64,000 nt of DNA, from NCBI RefSeq assembly GCF_036322705.1, contig NZ_AP027270.1, forward strand, positions 62,001-126,000. The letters run 5' to 3'. A program made the position numbers and the translations under genes. The notes under the pieces are model-generated. The model made no database searches. It was not told the origin of the DNA and saw only the letters and a list, made by a program, of their open reading frames with translations. The DNA is from Maricaulis maris (GTDB taxonomy: Bacteria; Pseudomonadota; Alphaproteobacteria; Caulobacterales; Maricaulaceae). Of the stretch, positions 8,792-18,026 are shown piece by piece. Each line of letters starts with the position of its first letter. The first letter of the stretch is position 1.

Positions 8792-10705
8792 ATGACACCG
8801 AATTTCCGTTCCATGGTTTCTCTGGCGGCGCTGGGCGCAGCGCTCGCCGCCTGTTCACCGGTAACCGATGAAGCTGCCGAGCCGGCGACCGTCGTCGCTC
8901 CGCCATCGCGGGCAGATCTGGCGCCGGGCCTGTTCGATGCCGGAACCGCGATCTGGAATCTCGAGCTGACCGCGTCGATGCGCCCGCCGGAGGGCTTTTT
9001 TGATTATGATACGGCGATGATCCCGCTCGGCGTACCGGGGCAGGCCGATGATGACACCGAGGACGCCGATGAAGTCCCGCAAGCTGAGACCGTCGAAACC
9101 GCCGAAGCTGACGACGCCGATACCGCGGACGACGTGGAAGCCGAAAACTCCGGTCCGGGTCTGCTGTCCTTTGCCAATTCCGACCTGGCCTTCACCGGTG
9201 ACCGGGTGATCATGGGTGGCTTCCATGGTTTCAACGTTTATGACGCGGCCAACCCGGACAGCCCGGAACACATCCTTTCGGTCGTCTGCCCGGGTGGTCA
9301 GGGTGATGTCTCGGTGCACGGCAATCTGGTCTTCTTCTCGACCGAACAGAATCGCGGCCGCCTCGATTGCGGCAATGGCGGCGTTGAGGGCGACTCCAGT
9401 CCCGAGCGTTTCCTCGGTGTGCGCATTTTCGACATCAGCGATCTGAATGCGCCGCGCCAGGTTGCGGCAGTGCAGACCTGCCGCGGCTCGCACACCCATA
9501 CGCTTGTCCCGCATCCGACTGATGACCGGACTGCCTATATCTATGTCCAGGGCACCAACAGCCCGCGTCCGGACAGCGAGCTGGCCGGTTGCAGTGGCGG
9601 CGAGCCCGACGAGAACCCGGAGACCGCTCTGTACTCGATTGACATCATCGAAGTGCCGCTCGACGCCCCCGAGCAGGCTGCGATCATCAATCGGCCGCGT
9701 ATCTTCACCGATTATGAGACCGGTGAGATTGCCGGCCTGTGGGCTGGCGGGGCGCTGGAAGACGGCGCGCAGACATCATCGTCCACCGTCGCCTGTCACG
9801 ACATCACGGTCTATCCGGAAATGGGTCTCGCCGGCGGTGCCTGCGGTGGCAACGGGATCCTTCTCGACATCACCGACCCGGTCAATCCGCGGCGGATTTC
9901 CGATCTGGCGGATCCGAACATGGCCTATTGGCACTCGGCGACTTTCTCCAATGATGCCAGCAAGATCATCTTCACCGACGAATGGGGCGGCGGTCTCGGT
10001 GCGCGTTGCCAGCCCGACGATCCGCAGGATTGGGGTGCCGATCTGGTTGCCGATATTGTCGATGGCGAGCTGCAGCGTCGCGGCTTCTTCAAGATCCCGG
10101 GCGAACAGTCCGCGATCGAGAATTGTGTCGCCCACAACGGCAATATCATCCCGGTTCCCGGCCGCGACATCATGGTCCAGGCCTGGTATAGCGGCGGGCT
10201 GTCGATCATCGACTTCACCGACAGCAACAACCCTTACGAGATCGCCTTTTTCGACCGCGGTCCGTTGGGTCCTGATGCCTTGCGGGTGGGCGGTTACTGG
10301 GCAACCTACTGGCATAATGGACGTATCTGGGCGCCTGAAATCGCGCGGGGTCTGGATGTCTTCCGGCTGCAGGCGAGCCCGATGCTGACGGCCAGCGAAA
10401 TTGCCGCCGCCGAGCTGATCCATTTCGACGAGGCCAACACCCAGACCCAACTGCATGTCACCTGGCCGGATGAACCGGTTGTGGCGATGGCCTATCTCGA
10501 CCAGATCGAGCGTGCTGAGGCCCTCGATCCGGCCTCGATCTCCGGGGTTCGCGCTGCCATCCAGGCGTGGTCTTCCGGGCAGGTTGATGGCGACGTCCTG
10601 GCCGCCGCAGTCGGAACGCTCGGCGATGCGGCCGACGCCTCCGGGGTCCCTGCTGACGTCCACCGTCTGACGGAGCTCGGCGCCATGCTGGCCCGGATCC
10701 AGTAG
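8792..10705 (+). CDS. LVIVD-repeat beta-propeller lipoprotein
   Basis: 637 residues. A lipobox (LGAALAAC) marks it as a lipoprotein. An acidic, low-complexity insert (Asp/Glu/Ala-rich, about residues 80-125) precedes a beta-propeller with LVIVD-type repeats such as GVRIFDISDLNAPRQV, GILLDITDPVNPRRI and GLSIIDFTDSNNPYEI. Four Cys-bearing blocks (SVVCPGGQGDVS, QTCRGSHTH, VACHDITVYP, ENCVAHNG) are also present in the fused paralogue at 11811, so they are probably structural or metal-binding. GAGGGGGG precedes ATG 8792. It forms an operon with the DUF305 gene. Enzyme activity is not evident. Confidence 0.85.
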   Translation: MTPNFRSMVSLAALGAALAACSPVTDEAAEPATVVAPPSRADLAPGLFDAGTAIWNLELTASMRPPEGFFDYDTAMIPLGVPGQADDDTEDADEVPQAETVETAEADDADTADDVEAENSGPGLLSFANSDLAFTGDRVIMGGFHGFNVYDAANPDSPEHILSVVCPGGQGDVSVHGNLVFFSTEQNRGRLDCGNGGVEGDSSPERFLGVRIFDISDLNAPRQVAAVQTCRGSHTHTLVPHPTDDRTAYIYVQGTNSPRPDSELAGCSGGEPDENPETALYSIDIIEVPLDAPEQAAIINRPRIFTDYETGEIAGLWAGGALEDGAQTSSSTVACHDITVYPEMGLAGGACGGNGILLDITDPVNPRRISDLADPNMAYWHSATFSNDASKIIFTDEWGGGLGARCQPDDPQDWGADLVADIVDGELQRRGFFKIPGEQSAIENCVAHNGNIIPVPGRDIMVQAWYSGGLSIIDFTDSNNPYEIAFFDRGPLGPDALRVGGYWATYWHNGRIWAPEIARGLDVFRLQASPMLTASEIAAAELIHFDEANTQTQLHVTWPDEPVVAMAYLDQIERAEALDPASISGVRAAIQAWSSGQVDGDVLAAAVGTLGDAADASGVPADVHRLTELGAMLARIQ

Positions 10706-10734
10706 GCCCGGATCACCGCCCGCGAGGTCTGCTG

Positions 10735-10774
10735 AAAAGGGCGGACTGGCCAAGCTGGCCGGTCCGCCCCTTTT
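10735..10774. terminator. Bidirectional rho-independent terminator
   Basis: A long GC-rich inverted repeat (AAAAGGGCGGAC...GTCCGCCCCTTTT) with a short AAGCT loop. It has A-rich and T-rich flanks, so it can act for the LVIVD gene on the plus strand and for the GST gene on the minus strand, which converge here. Confidence 0.85.
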
Positions 10775-10807
10775 GCTCGCGGCGATTCTTGCGGGTGTAG
10801 GGTTTGT

Positions 10808-11659
10808 TCAGGTCTTGGCGTCGATGTCGGCTGCAGAATGGCGCTCGGGGACCTGATTGGCCTCTTCGCCCCAGACCCGGTTGACCTTGATCCCGCGCTT
10901 CACGGCAGGGCGGTCCGCGATCTCTGCTGCCCAGCGCTGGACATGCTTGTAATCCTGGACCGAGAGGAACTCGCCCGCCTCGTACAGAACACCCCGGGCC
11001 AGCGCGCCATACCAGGCCCAGACCGCCATGTCGGCGATCGAGTATTCTGAGCCGGCGAGGTAGGGGCGATCAGCCAGGGTGCGGTCGAGCACATCCATTT
11101 GCCGTTTCACTTCCATCGCAAACCGGTTGATCGGATATTCCCACTTCTCCGGCGCATAGGCATAGAAATGGCCAAAGCCGCCGCCGAGATAGGGGGCCGA
11201 GCCCATCTGCCAGAACAGCCAGCTCAGTGCCTCGGTCCGCTCTGTCGGGTCGGAAGGCAGGAAGGCGCCGAACTTCTCGGCCAGATAGAGCAGGATGGAT
11301 CCGGACTCGAACACCCGGGTCGGGGTTTCGGTGCTGTGATCCATCAGGGCCGGGATCTTGGAATTCGGATTGGCCGACACGAAGCCCGACGAGAATTGGT
11401 CGCCCTCATTGATCTTGATCAGCCAGGCATCATACTCGGCGTCGGCATGGCCGAGGGCCAGCAACTCCTCCAGCAGGATGGTGACCTTCACCCCGTTCGG
11501 GGTCGCCAGCGAATAGAGTTGCAGCGGGTGCTTGCCGACGGGCAGTTCCTTGTCATGCGTCGGACCGGCGATCGGCCGGTTGATATTCGCGAAGCGGCCG
11601 CCGCTCTCGCTGTCCCAGGTCCACACTTTCGGCGGTACGTATGCGCTGTCGTCGGTCAT
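10808..11659 (-). CDS. yghU: Glutathione S-transferase, YghU type (disulfide-bond oxidoreductase)
   Basis: 283 residues with the long N-terminal extension (FANINRPIAGPTHDKELP) that sets the YghU/Nu-class GSTs apart. The thioredoxin-fold domain follows (LQLYSLATPNGVKVTILLEE, then NPNSKIPAL and FESGSILLYLAEKFG), then an all-helical C-terminal domain. Nu-class enzymes reduce disulfides with two bound glutathiones and use Thr/Asn rather than Cys. I start at ATG 11659, which has AAGAGGAC upstream; 11680 is a possible alternative. It sits between the split and fused copies of the DUF305/LVIVD genes on the opposite strand. Confidence 0.92.
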   Translation of the reverse strand: MTDDSAYVPPKVWTWDSESGGRFANINRPIAGPTHDKELPVGKHPLQLYSLATPNGVKVTILLEELLALGHADAEYDAWLIKINEGDQFSSGFVSANPNSKIPALMDHSTETPTRVFESGSILLYLAEKFGAFLPSDPTERTEALSWLFWQMGSAPYLGGGFGHFYAYAPEKWEYPINRFAMEVKRQMDVLDRTLADRPYLAGSEYSIADMAVWAWYGALARGVLYEAGEFLSVQDYKHVQRWAAEIADRPAVKRGIKVNRVWGEEANQVPERHSAADIDAKT

Positions 11660-11810
11660 GCTTGTGTCCTCTTGTTCCACGCCAATGTAGGGGCGTTCGG
11701 GTCATGAACAAGCCAGGCCCGGTCGCTGCCGGTGTGTCTGTCGCCTTTTAATTGCCCCGGCGCCGGGACGCGCTAGTTTGTTGCGGAAGGGCGAATTTGG
11801 GAGGATTCAC

Positions 11811-14240
11811 ATGGCTTTGAGAGCTCGATACTTGATTGGGTCAGCGGTGCTGGCCCTGGCTGCCGGCTTGCCGGCCGGGGGGGCAGCGCTGGCTCAGGAC
11901 GCGCCGATCGTTCAGCCGGGCGCGCCAGGCGAGGCGGTCCGTCAGTTGAGCGCCGAGGAAGCCGTCCAGATCGCGGCCAACCGCTATTCCGACGACGATG
12001 TCCGCTTCATGCAGCAGATGATCTGGCACCATCACCAGGCCGTGCAGATGGCGGCGCTGGTCGAGGGACGAAGTGGCACCGAGGCGCTGGTCGAGATTGC
12101 CGGCCGGATCGATGCTTCGCAGGCTGACGAGATTGCCTTCATGCAGGGATGGCTGCGCGAGCGCGGCGAAACAGCGCCGGACCCGATGGCGGATCCGCAT
12201 GCCATGCATGCCGGCATGTCCGGTGGCCACGCCATGCATGGCGAAATGGCCGGCATGGCGTCTCCGGAACAGATGGCGCGCCTGGCTGAAGCCGACGGCA
12301 TGGATTTCGATGCGCTGTTCCTCGAGTTGATGATCGCGCATCACGAGGGTGCGGTGGAGATGGTGGCTCACCTGCTTGACCAGCGCGGGTCAGCCTATGA
12401 TCCGACCCTGTTTGATTTTGCCAATGACGTGCGCAGCGAACAGCAAGCCGAAATTCGTCGCATGAACGCTCTGCTCTCCGGCCTGTCACAGGATCCGCGG
12501 GCCGGTCTCGGTGCCGGGTTCCGGGATGCCGAGACGGCGGCAGCCAATATCACGTTGCTGGCCAGCCTGCCCAAGCCCACTGGCTTCTTCGATGCCGAGA
12601 ACCCGGCCGGTCTGCCGCCAGTGATTTCGTCCGACGAGAGCGATGAAGAGGTCGAGCGCCGTTTTGGTCAGCGTGCGCCCTTCCTGAGTTTCTCCAATAC
12701 CGACATCGCCTTCGCTGGAGATCTCATGGCTGTGGGCAATTACCATGGCTTCAACCTCTACCGGCTCGGCGGCGACACCCCCCGGCTGGTCAGCTCGGTT
12801 GTCTGCCCCGGCGGCCAGGGTGATGTTTCCATCGTCGGCGATCTGTTGATCGTGTCGGTCCAGGATACCCGCGCCCGTGTCGATTGCGGTCGCCAGGGTG
12901 TGAGTGATGAGGTCAGCGAGGACCGTTTCCGTGGTCTGCGGGTCTTTGACATCAGCGACCCGGTTGCCCCGCGCCAGGTCGGCCAGGTGCAGACCTGCCG
13001 TGGCTCGCACACCCATTCCGTTGTGTCGAGCGATGACGATGTCATCATCGTCTACAATTCCGGCACCAGTTCTGTTCGCCCCGAGGCCGAGCTGGCGGGC
13101 TGCATGGCCGGCCTGCCGGGGGATACCGATACGGCGCTGTTCAGCATCGACGTGATCGAGATCCCGGTCGACAATCCGGCCGCCTCGCGCATCGTCGACA
13201 GCCCGCGGGTCTTTGCCGATGACGAGACCGGCCGGATCGCTGGACTGTGGACCGGCGGTGATCATGGCGAGGGCACGCAGACCTCGCGGCGCACGGATCA
13301 GTGCCATGACATCACTGTCTTCCCGGCCCTCAACCTCGCCGCCGGCGCCTGTTCCGGCAATGGTATCATCCTCGACATCAGTGATCCGCGCGCTCCGCGC
13401 CGCATTGATGCGGTCGTCGACCAGGGCTTCGCCTACTGGCATTCGGCCACCTTCAACAATGACGGCACCAAGGTCGTCTTCACCGATGAGTGGGGCGGCG
13501 GTGGCCGTCCGCGCTGCCGGGCCCAGGACCCCGCCGACTGGGGCGCCGACGCCATTTTCGACATTGTTGACGGGCGCCTGGAATTTGCCGGCTACTTCAA
13601 GATCCCGGCATCGCAGTCGGATGAGGAAAACTGTGTTGCGCACAACGGGTCGGCGGTGCCGGTGCCGGGCCGGGATATTTTCGTTCAGGCTTGGTACCAG
13701 GGCGGCGTCTCGGTGATCGACTTCACGGACAGTGCCAACCCGGTCGAGATTGCTTTCTTCGATCGTGGACCGATCGATGAGGACACCATGATCCTCGGCG
13801 GCTACTGGTCGACCTACTGGTATGATGGTCGCATTTACGGCACCGAGATCGTGCGCGGGCTCGATGTCCTCGAACTCCTGCCCAGCGAGCACCTGACGGC
13901 GAACGAGATCGCCGCGGCCGCGCTGGCTGACCAGGGCGACGCCTTCAATCCGCAGCAGCAATTCCCGGTCAGCTGGCCTGACCATCCGGTTGTCGGACTG
14001 GCCTATGTTGACCAGCTGGTCCGCGCCGACGCGCTGCCGGCGGGTACGGCCACGGCGCTGTCCTACGCCCTCGGACGCGCCAATGAACGTCGCGAGGCGG
14101 GTAATCGCGATGCGGCCCTGGCATCCGAGCTGGATGCTCTGGCGCAGTCCATGCCGACCCCGGAGGCCGGCAGCGCCAACGCCGCCCGTGCCCAAGCCCT
14201 GCTCGGGGTAATCGAGAACGTGGCGGCCAGCCTGCGCTGA
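11811..14240 (+). CDS. Exported DUF305-LVIVD fusion protein
   Basis: 809 residues with a signal peptide (YLIGSAVLALAAGLPAGGAALAQ). Residues about 30-240 are a double DUF305 unit (RFMQQMIWHHHQAVQM, then LELMIAHHEGAVEMV) with a His/Met-rich middle (HAMHAGMSGGHAMHGEM). The rest is an LVIVD beta-propeller with the same Cys blocks as the lipoprotein at 8792 (VVCPGGQGDVS, VQTCRGSHTH, EENCVAHNG) and the same VVFTDEWGGG, EIAFFDRGP and C-terminal helical tail. It is therefore the fused counterpart of the two genes at 8067 and 8792. GGGAGG precedes ATG 11811. Likely periplasmic or secreted; copper handling is inferred from DUF305 only. Confidence 0.88.
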   Translation: MALRARYLIGSAVLALAAGLPAGGAALAQDAPIVQPGAPGEAVRQLSAEEAVQIAANRYSDDDVRFMQQMIWHHHQAVQMAALVEGRSGTEALVEIAGRIDASQADEIAFMQGWLRERGETAPDPMADPHAMHAGMSGGHAMHGEMAGMASPEQMARLAEADGMDFDALFLELMIAHHEGAVEMVAHLLDQRGSAYDPTLFDFANDVRSEQQAEIRRMNALLSGLSQDPRAGLGAGFRDAETAAANITLLASLPKPTGFFDAENPAGLPPVISSDESDEEVERRFGQRAPFLSFSNTDIAFAGDLMAVGNYHGFNLYRLGGDTPRLVSSVVCPGGQGDVSIVGDLLIVSVQDTRARVDCGRQGVSDEVSEDRFRGLRVFDISDPVAPRQVGQVQTCRGSHTHSVVSSDDDVIIVYNSGTSSVRPEAELAGCMAGLPGDTDTALFSIDVIEIPVDNPAASRIVDSPRVFADDETGRIAGLWTGGDHGEGTQTSRRTDQCHDITVFPALNLAAGACSGNGIILDISDPRAPRRIDAVVDQGFAYWHSATFNNDGTKVVFTDEWGGGGRPRCRAQDPADWGADAIFDIVDGRLEFAGYFKIPASQSDEENCVAHNGSAVPVPGRDIFVQAWYQGGVSVIDFTDSANPVEIAFFDRGPIDEDTMILGGYWSTYWYDGRIYGTEIVRGLDVLELLPSEHLTANEIAAAALADQGDAFNPQQQFPVSWPDHPVVGLAYVDQLVRADALPAGTATALSYALGRANERREAGNRDAALASELDALAQSMPTPEAGSANAARAQALLGVIENVAASLR

Positions 14241-14263
14241 TCCCTCTGCCGCTGGCGAAGACA

Positions 14264-14298
14264 GAAAGCCGCGACCTTTCCCGGGTCGCGGCTTTTTT
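14264..14298 (+). terminator. Rho-independent terminator after the fusion gene
   Basis: Inverted repeat GAAAGCCGCGACC / GGGTCGCGGCTTTTTT with a tight loop and a run of six T. It lies 24 bases after the stop codon of the DUF305-LVIVD fusion gene. Confidence 0.88.
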
Positions 14299-14417
14299 CT
14301 GTTCGGGGGAACCAGCCTCGCGCACTGCTGCCCCGCGCGCGTTTCGTGGCAGCACGTGCCCAATCGGCAGGGGTCTGAGCGGGCGACGGCTCAAGCCGAG
14401 GGGCAGCAAGGGAAGAA

Positions 14418-14493
<76 letters not shown>

Positions 14494-14584
14494 CCATTCT
14501 CGTGTCTCCGGGCATCATCAGCTCGGAGGCGGCGGAAATTACCCGCGAACGGGGCAATCGGCAAGTCCCCCGTCAGGGCAAAAA

Positions 14585-15229
14585 TCAGCCGCTGAAAACC
14601 TTGTCCTGCAAGCGTTCCAGCACGGGTTCCGCGAGGCAGTCGAAATCCGGCGGGCCCATATTGGTGACGATGATATCGGCGAGGGGTTTCTGCGGCTCGA
14701 CATGCAGGGTGTGCATCGGCTCGACGATGGTCTCGAACTGGAGCCTGACCGATTCCGGGGTCCGGCCCCGTTCGGCGACGTCGCGCTTGAGGCGGCGCTC
14801 GAAACGGACCGGCCTGGTGGCCGACACGTAGACGATCAGGTCGAACAAGGCCGCCAGCTCCGGCGTCGCCACCGCGTGCAGGCCCTCGACAATGATCAGG
14901 GGTGCCGGCTCGCAATGCCGGGTCTGCGCCATCCGGCCATGGGTCGCAAAATCATATTGCGGAATATCGACGCCCTGCCCGGCCTTGAGGGCCTTGAGGT
15001 GGCGGACCAGCAAGGCGTGGTCCTTGGACGCGGGTTCGTCGAAATTGAAGGTGTCCGGATCGAAATCCGCCAGCAAGGTGGCGTCGAGATAATAGTCATC
15101 CTCCTTGATGACATAGGCTCCCGGCACGTGTTCGGCGATGGCGTAGGCAAGCCGCGTCTTGCCGGAGGCCGAACCACCGACAATCGCCACCAGCGTCACC
15201 TTGGACGGGGCTGCGTCCGCCTCGCTCAA
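14585..15229 (-). CDS. udk: Uridine kinase family protein
   Basis: 214 residues of the uridine kinase/phosphoribulokinase P-loop family. The Walker A loop is IVGGSASGKTRLA; IKEDDYY and IIVEGLHAV are the family motifs for substrate Asp and Walker B. Uridine kinase phosphorylates uridine or cytidine in nucleoside salvage. The TTG start overlaps the hemY stop by four bases, so it is the coupled last gene of the hem cluster. Substrate specificity cannot be proven from sequence; other small-molecule kinases of the family are possible. Confidence 0.85.
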   Translation of the reverse strand: MSEADAAPSKVTLVAIVGGSASGKTRLAYAIAEHVPGAYVIKEDDYYLDATLLADFDPDTFNFDEPASKDHALLVRHLKALKAGQGVDIPQYDFATHGRMAQTRHCEPAPLIIVEGLHAVATPELAALFDLIVYVSATRPVRFERRLKRDVAERGRTPESVRLQFETIVEPMHTLHVEPQKPLADIIVTNMGPPDFDCLAEPVLERLQDKVFSG

Positions 15230-16689
15230 ACCTTGCGTCCTTGCTCGGCGCCATCGTCCTCCACACCCGGATCGTCCGGCATGCGCGGCTGGGTATCGGC
15301 GAAGCTGGCCGCCCGCTGACCAACCGTCCGGGAGGGTTTGGGGGCGTCCAGAAGCGCCGTTTCGGGTACCGCACCGGCGACGCGCTCGAAGCGGTCATAG
15401 CGCGGATGGGTCAGCCGGTTCTCGTCGCCATAGACATAGACCATGTGCTTCCAGTCGTCCGGCGTATAGGCAAACAGGCGCCCGTCCGGGTCGATATCCG
15501 ACCAGTCCGCATCGGCACCGGCATGGGAGGCGCGGGTCATCCAGCGGCGGGCCAGTTCGTCCTTGCCATCGAGACGCGCCAGACGCGCGGCCAGGGCGCA
15601 CAGCCGCGATGAGGGAGCGCCGCCGTCGAGCATCGGGTCGAGCAGCTTGCGGGCTTCCGGCGCATCGCCCTCCTCCAGGGCGGTCTGGATCAGGATGAGC
15701 CGGCTTTCGCGGTGTTCCGGATTGAGCGCTGCGAGGGCCTTGAGGCGCTCCATGCGCTTGGCCTTGGTGTCGGATTTGCGCAGATCCTGGAAGGCGCGGG
15801 CAAGTGCCGGGTGGGGTGCGGCGGCCCAAGCATCCTCGAGGACCTCGGCGGCGCGCTTGTGGCGACGGGCATCGGCCAGCAGGCGCGCGGCCAGGGCGGC
15901 TGCCGGGGCAAAGCCGGGGGCTGCGCGATGGGCGGTCACGGCCAGCTCGCGCGCAGTCTCGGCATCGGTCGGCTCGACGTCCAGTGCGGCAGCCGTCAGC
16001 AGGACGGCGCGGCGACGCCGGGCGGTGTCGGGCGCGAGCTGTTTGCGACGCTCACCCTCATTGAGCGTGGCGACGGCATCGCGCCAGCGTGCCTTGGCAA
16101 CCTGGGCGTCAAACAGCGAGTCGAAGGCCCAGCGGGCCCCCTTGGCATTCTGGAAGGCGTCCGAGGCGTGGTCGATCGTGGCCGTGTGATCGCCGCGATC
16201 GATGGCCAGCTGGGCGAGGCCGCGACGGGCGACGATATGGGTGCGCTGGTCTTGCAGCAGCGCTTCGTAATGGCTCTGGGCGCCATCCAGATTGCCCGCG
16301 GCCTCGGCAGCGCGTGCGGCCAGCAGATGGGACAGGGCCGGACGATCCAGCAGCGCGTCAGCACGGGCGGCCTGGCGCACGGCGGCTTCACCATCACCGG
16401 CAGCGGAGGCGATCAGGGCTTTCTCCAGCGCGTCATAGCCTTGCTCGCGACGGCGCCGGCCCATGAAACCCTTCACCTTGTCCGGTGAGGTCCACAACAG
16501 GTAAATCGCCCACCACAGGACCAGCATCAGAAAGGCGAACAGGATCACCCCGCCTGCCGCGACAACAAAGGGCATCTCGGTCTGGACGCCGAGGAATTCA
16601 AAGCTGGCGCGGCCGGGATTGAGCGCGAGAAACGCCCCCAGGGCCGCGGTCAGCAGCGCGAAGGTGACGGCGAGGATCAGGCGGATCAT
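15226..16689 (-). CDS. hemY: HemY-type membrane protein with TPR domain
   Basis: 487 residues. Two N-terminal membrane helices (LILAVTFALLTAALGAFLAL and VVAAGGVILFAFLMLVLWWAIYLLW) give the classic HemY_N domain; a long TPR-type helical region follows. A proline-rich, acidic tail ends the protein. HemY in the hemCDX/Y operon of proteobacteria is a membrane scaffold linked to late porphyrin synthesis, not the oxygen-dependent protoporphyrinogen oxidase of the same name in Bacillus. It overlaps mic60 and udk by four bases each, so the genes are coupled. Confidence 0.9.
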   Translation of the reverse strand: MIRLILAVTFALLTAALGAFLALNPGRASFEFLGVQTEMPFVVAAGGVILFAFLMLVLWWAIYLLWTSPDKVKGFMGRRRREQGYDALEKALIASAAGDGEAAVRQAARADALLDRPALSHLLAARAAEAAGNLDGAQSHYEALLQDQRTHIVARRGLAQLAIDRGDHTATIDHASDAFQNAKGARWAFDSLFDAQVAKARWRDAVATLNEGERRKQLAPDTARRRRAVLLTAAALDVEPTDAETARELAVTAHRAAPGFAPAAALAARLLADARRHKRAAEVLEDAWAAAPHPALARAFQDLRKSDTKAKRMERLKALAALNPEHRESRLILIQTALEEGDAPEARKLLDPMLDGGAPSSRLCALAARLARLDGKDELARRWMTRASHAGADADWSDIDPDGRLFAYTPDDWKHMVYVYGDENRLTHPRYDRFERVAGAVPETALLDAPKPSRTVGQRAASFADTQPRMPDDPGVEDDGAEQGRKV

Positions 16690-17993
16690 GTCGGGTCGCT
16701 TCCCTGCTCGGCGGCCGTTGCCGCGAGGGCGTCACGCAGTGATTGCAGGCGTTGGTCGAGGTCGAGCCGGGCGCGGGCCTGGATCAGCCAGTCGCGCACG
16801 GATTCCAGGGCCTCGCCTTCGAGGCGCTCGGCAATCGTCACGGCGCCGACCAGGTCGTTTTCGGCCAGCCTGCGTTCCGCCAGGGCGGTCATCGCCAGCG
16901 GTCCGCTCTCGCTGTCACTGCCATCGGTCCGACGCACTTCGATCAGCCCGAAGAAGACGCGGCCCGGCCCGGCGGCCGCACGAATTTCGGCGCCCGGGAA
17001 GGTGTCGGCCAGTTCACCGACCGTGGGAACGCCGGCGCGGGAATAATCCGCCATGGCGGCGAGATCGGTATTGCCCCGCCATAGCCGCGACAGTGCCGCC
17101 CGTTCCGCTTCGAAGCCGTCGCCGGTCCGGGCAATTTCCCGCAGCGCAGTGAGCGCCAGCGCCCGGGCCGCCAGCTGGCGTGAGGCCTGACCGGTATCGG
17201 CCGGTGTCGTCGAGGCTGTTTCGGCAGCCGTCTCGGCACTTGATTGCGCGCTCTGGGCCAGACCGCGCACGGCATCCAGATCGCTTTGCAGCGTGGCAAT
17301 CTCGGCTGACAGGCGGGTCAGCTCCGGCGTGTTGTCCTGTAATGTCGGAAGGGCGTCGACGGAGGTTTCGATTGCCGCGATCCGGTCGGTCATGGCCTGC
17401 AGGATCTGCGGATCCAGAGCGGGCGCGCTTGTCGACTGGCTGGCGTCGAGGGCTTGCTGGGCCCGCGCGTCTGTCAGGCTCTGCGCGGTTTCCACGGCCG
17501 CGAGCCGGTTTTCAAGCGCGCTCGGATCAAAGGCCGGGCCGGCCGGCGTTTCCGGGGCGGGCGCAGATTCCAAGGTGGCGAGGCGGGCCTCGATGGCGGA
17601 CAGGTCGACCGCTTCGGCCGGTGTTTCGGGTGCGGGGCGGGTTTCGAGCGCCTCGATACGGGCGGCGAGCGCGGCCACGTCGTCGTCAAGGCCGAGGATC
17701 GGGTCCTCGCCCTCCAGCGCGGCCAGCCGGGTTTCAATCCCGGTCAGCTCACTGGTCAGGGCGGCCCGCCCCGCGGCGGCGCCGGCATCAGGTCCAGCGT
17801 CGGCCGGGTAGTAGCGCGCGGCGCCAAAGCCGATCGCGCCACCGGCAGTCGTGGCCAGCAGGAAGACGAGAAAATGCCCGAACACGCTCCCGCCACGCTT
17901 GGTCGCAGGGCGAGCCGCTGCACGGCTGTCGTCAGCCGGCTCGAACTCGGCATCGACCGGTTCGGGATCGAGTGTGTCGTTGGAATTAGCCAT
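16686..17993 (-). CDS. Mic60/mitofilin-like inner membrane protein (COG4223)
   Basis: 435 residues. An N-terminal cytosolic stretch rich in acidic residues leads to one membrane helix (FLVFLLATTAGGAIGFGAARYY, about residues 41-62), then a long region of coiled coil with repeated Ala/Leu/Glu units (IETRLAALE, IEARLATLE, LENRLAAVE), and a C-terminal mitofilin-like domain (about residues 280-435). Alphaproteobacterial homologues of the mitochondrial cristae protein Mic60 are known to sit between hemD and hemY, exactly as here. Role: shaping or bridging of inner and outer membranes, by homology. Start ATG is 33 bases after hemD. Confidence 0.88.
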   Translation of the reverse strand: MANSNDTLDPEPVDAEFEPADDSRAAARPATKRGGSVFGHFLVFLLATTAGGAIGFGAARYYPADAGPDAGAAAGRAALTSELTGIETRLAALEGEDPILGLDDDVAALAARIEALETRPAPETPAEAVDLSAIEARLATLESAPAPETPAGPAFDPSALENRLAAVETAQSLTDARAQQALDASQSTSAPALDPQILQAMTDRIAAIETSVDALPTLQDNTPELTRLSAEIATLQSDLDAVRGLAQSAQSSAETAAETASTTPADTGQASRQLAARALALTALREIARTGDGFEAERAALSRLWRGNTDLAAMADYSRAGVPTVGELADTFPGAEIRAAAGPGRVFFGLIEVRRTDGSDSESGPLAMTALAERRLAENDLVGAVTIAERLEGEALESVRDWLIQARARLDLDQRLQSLRDALAATAAEQGSDPT

Positions 17994-18026
17994 GACGGCC
18001 CATGATTCGCGCGAAGATGCGCCAGC

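Noticed and set aside
9004-9234. Ser/Ala-rich minus-strand frame opposite the acidic insert of the LVIVD lipoprotein
   Set aside because: Simple reverse complement of a GAC/GAA-rich coding repeat.
12486-14363. 625-codon minus-strand frame opposite the DUF305-LVIVD fusion
   Set aside because: Antisense shadow with no recognisable domain; the plus-strand gene has a signal peptide, ribosome site and paralogue.
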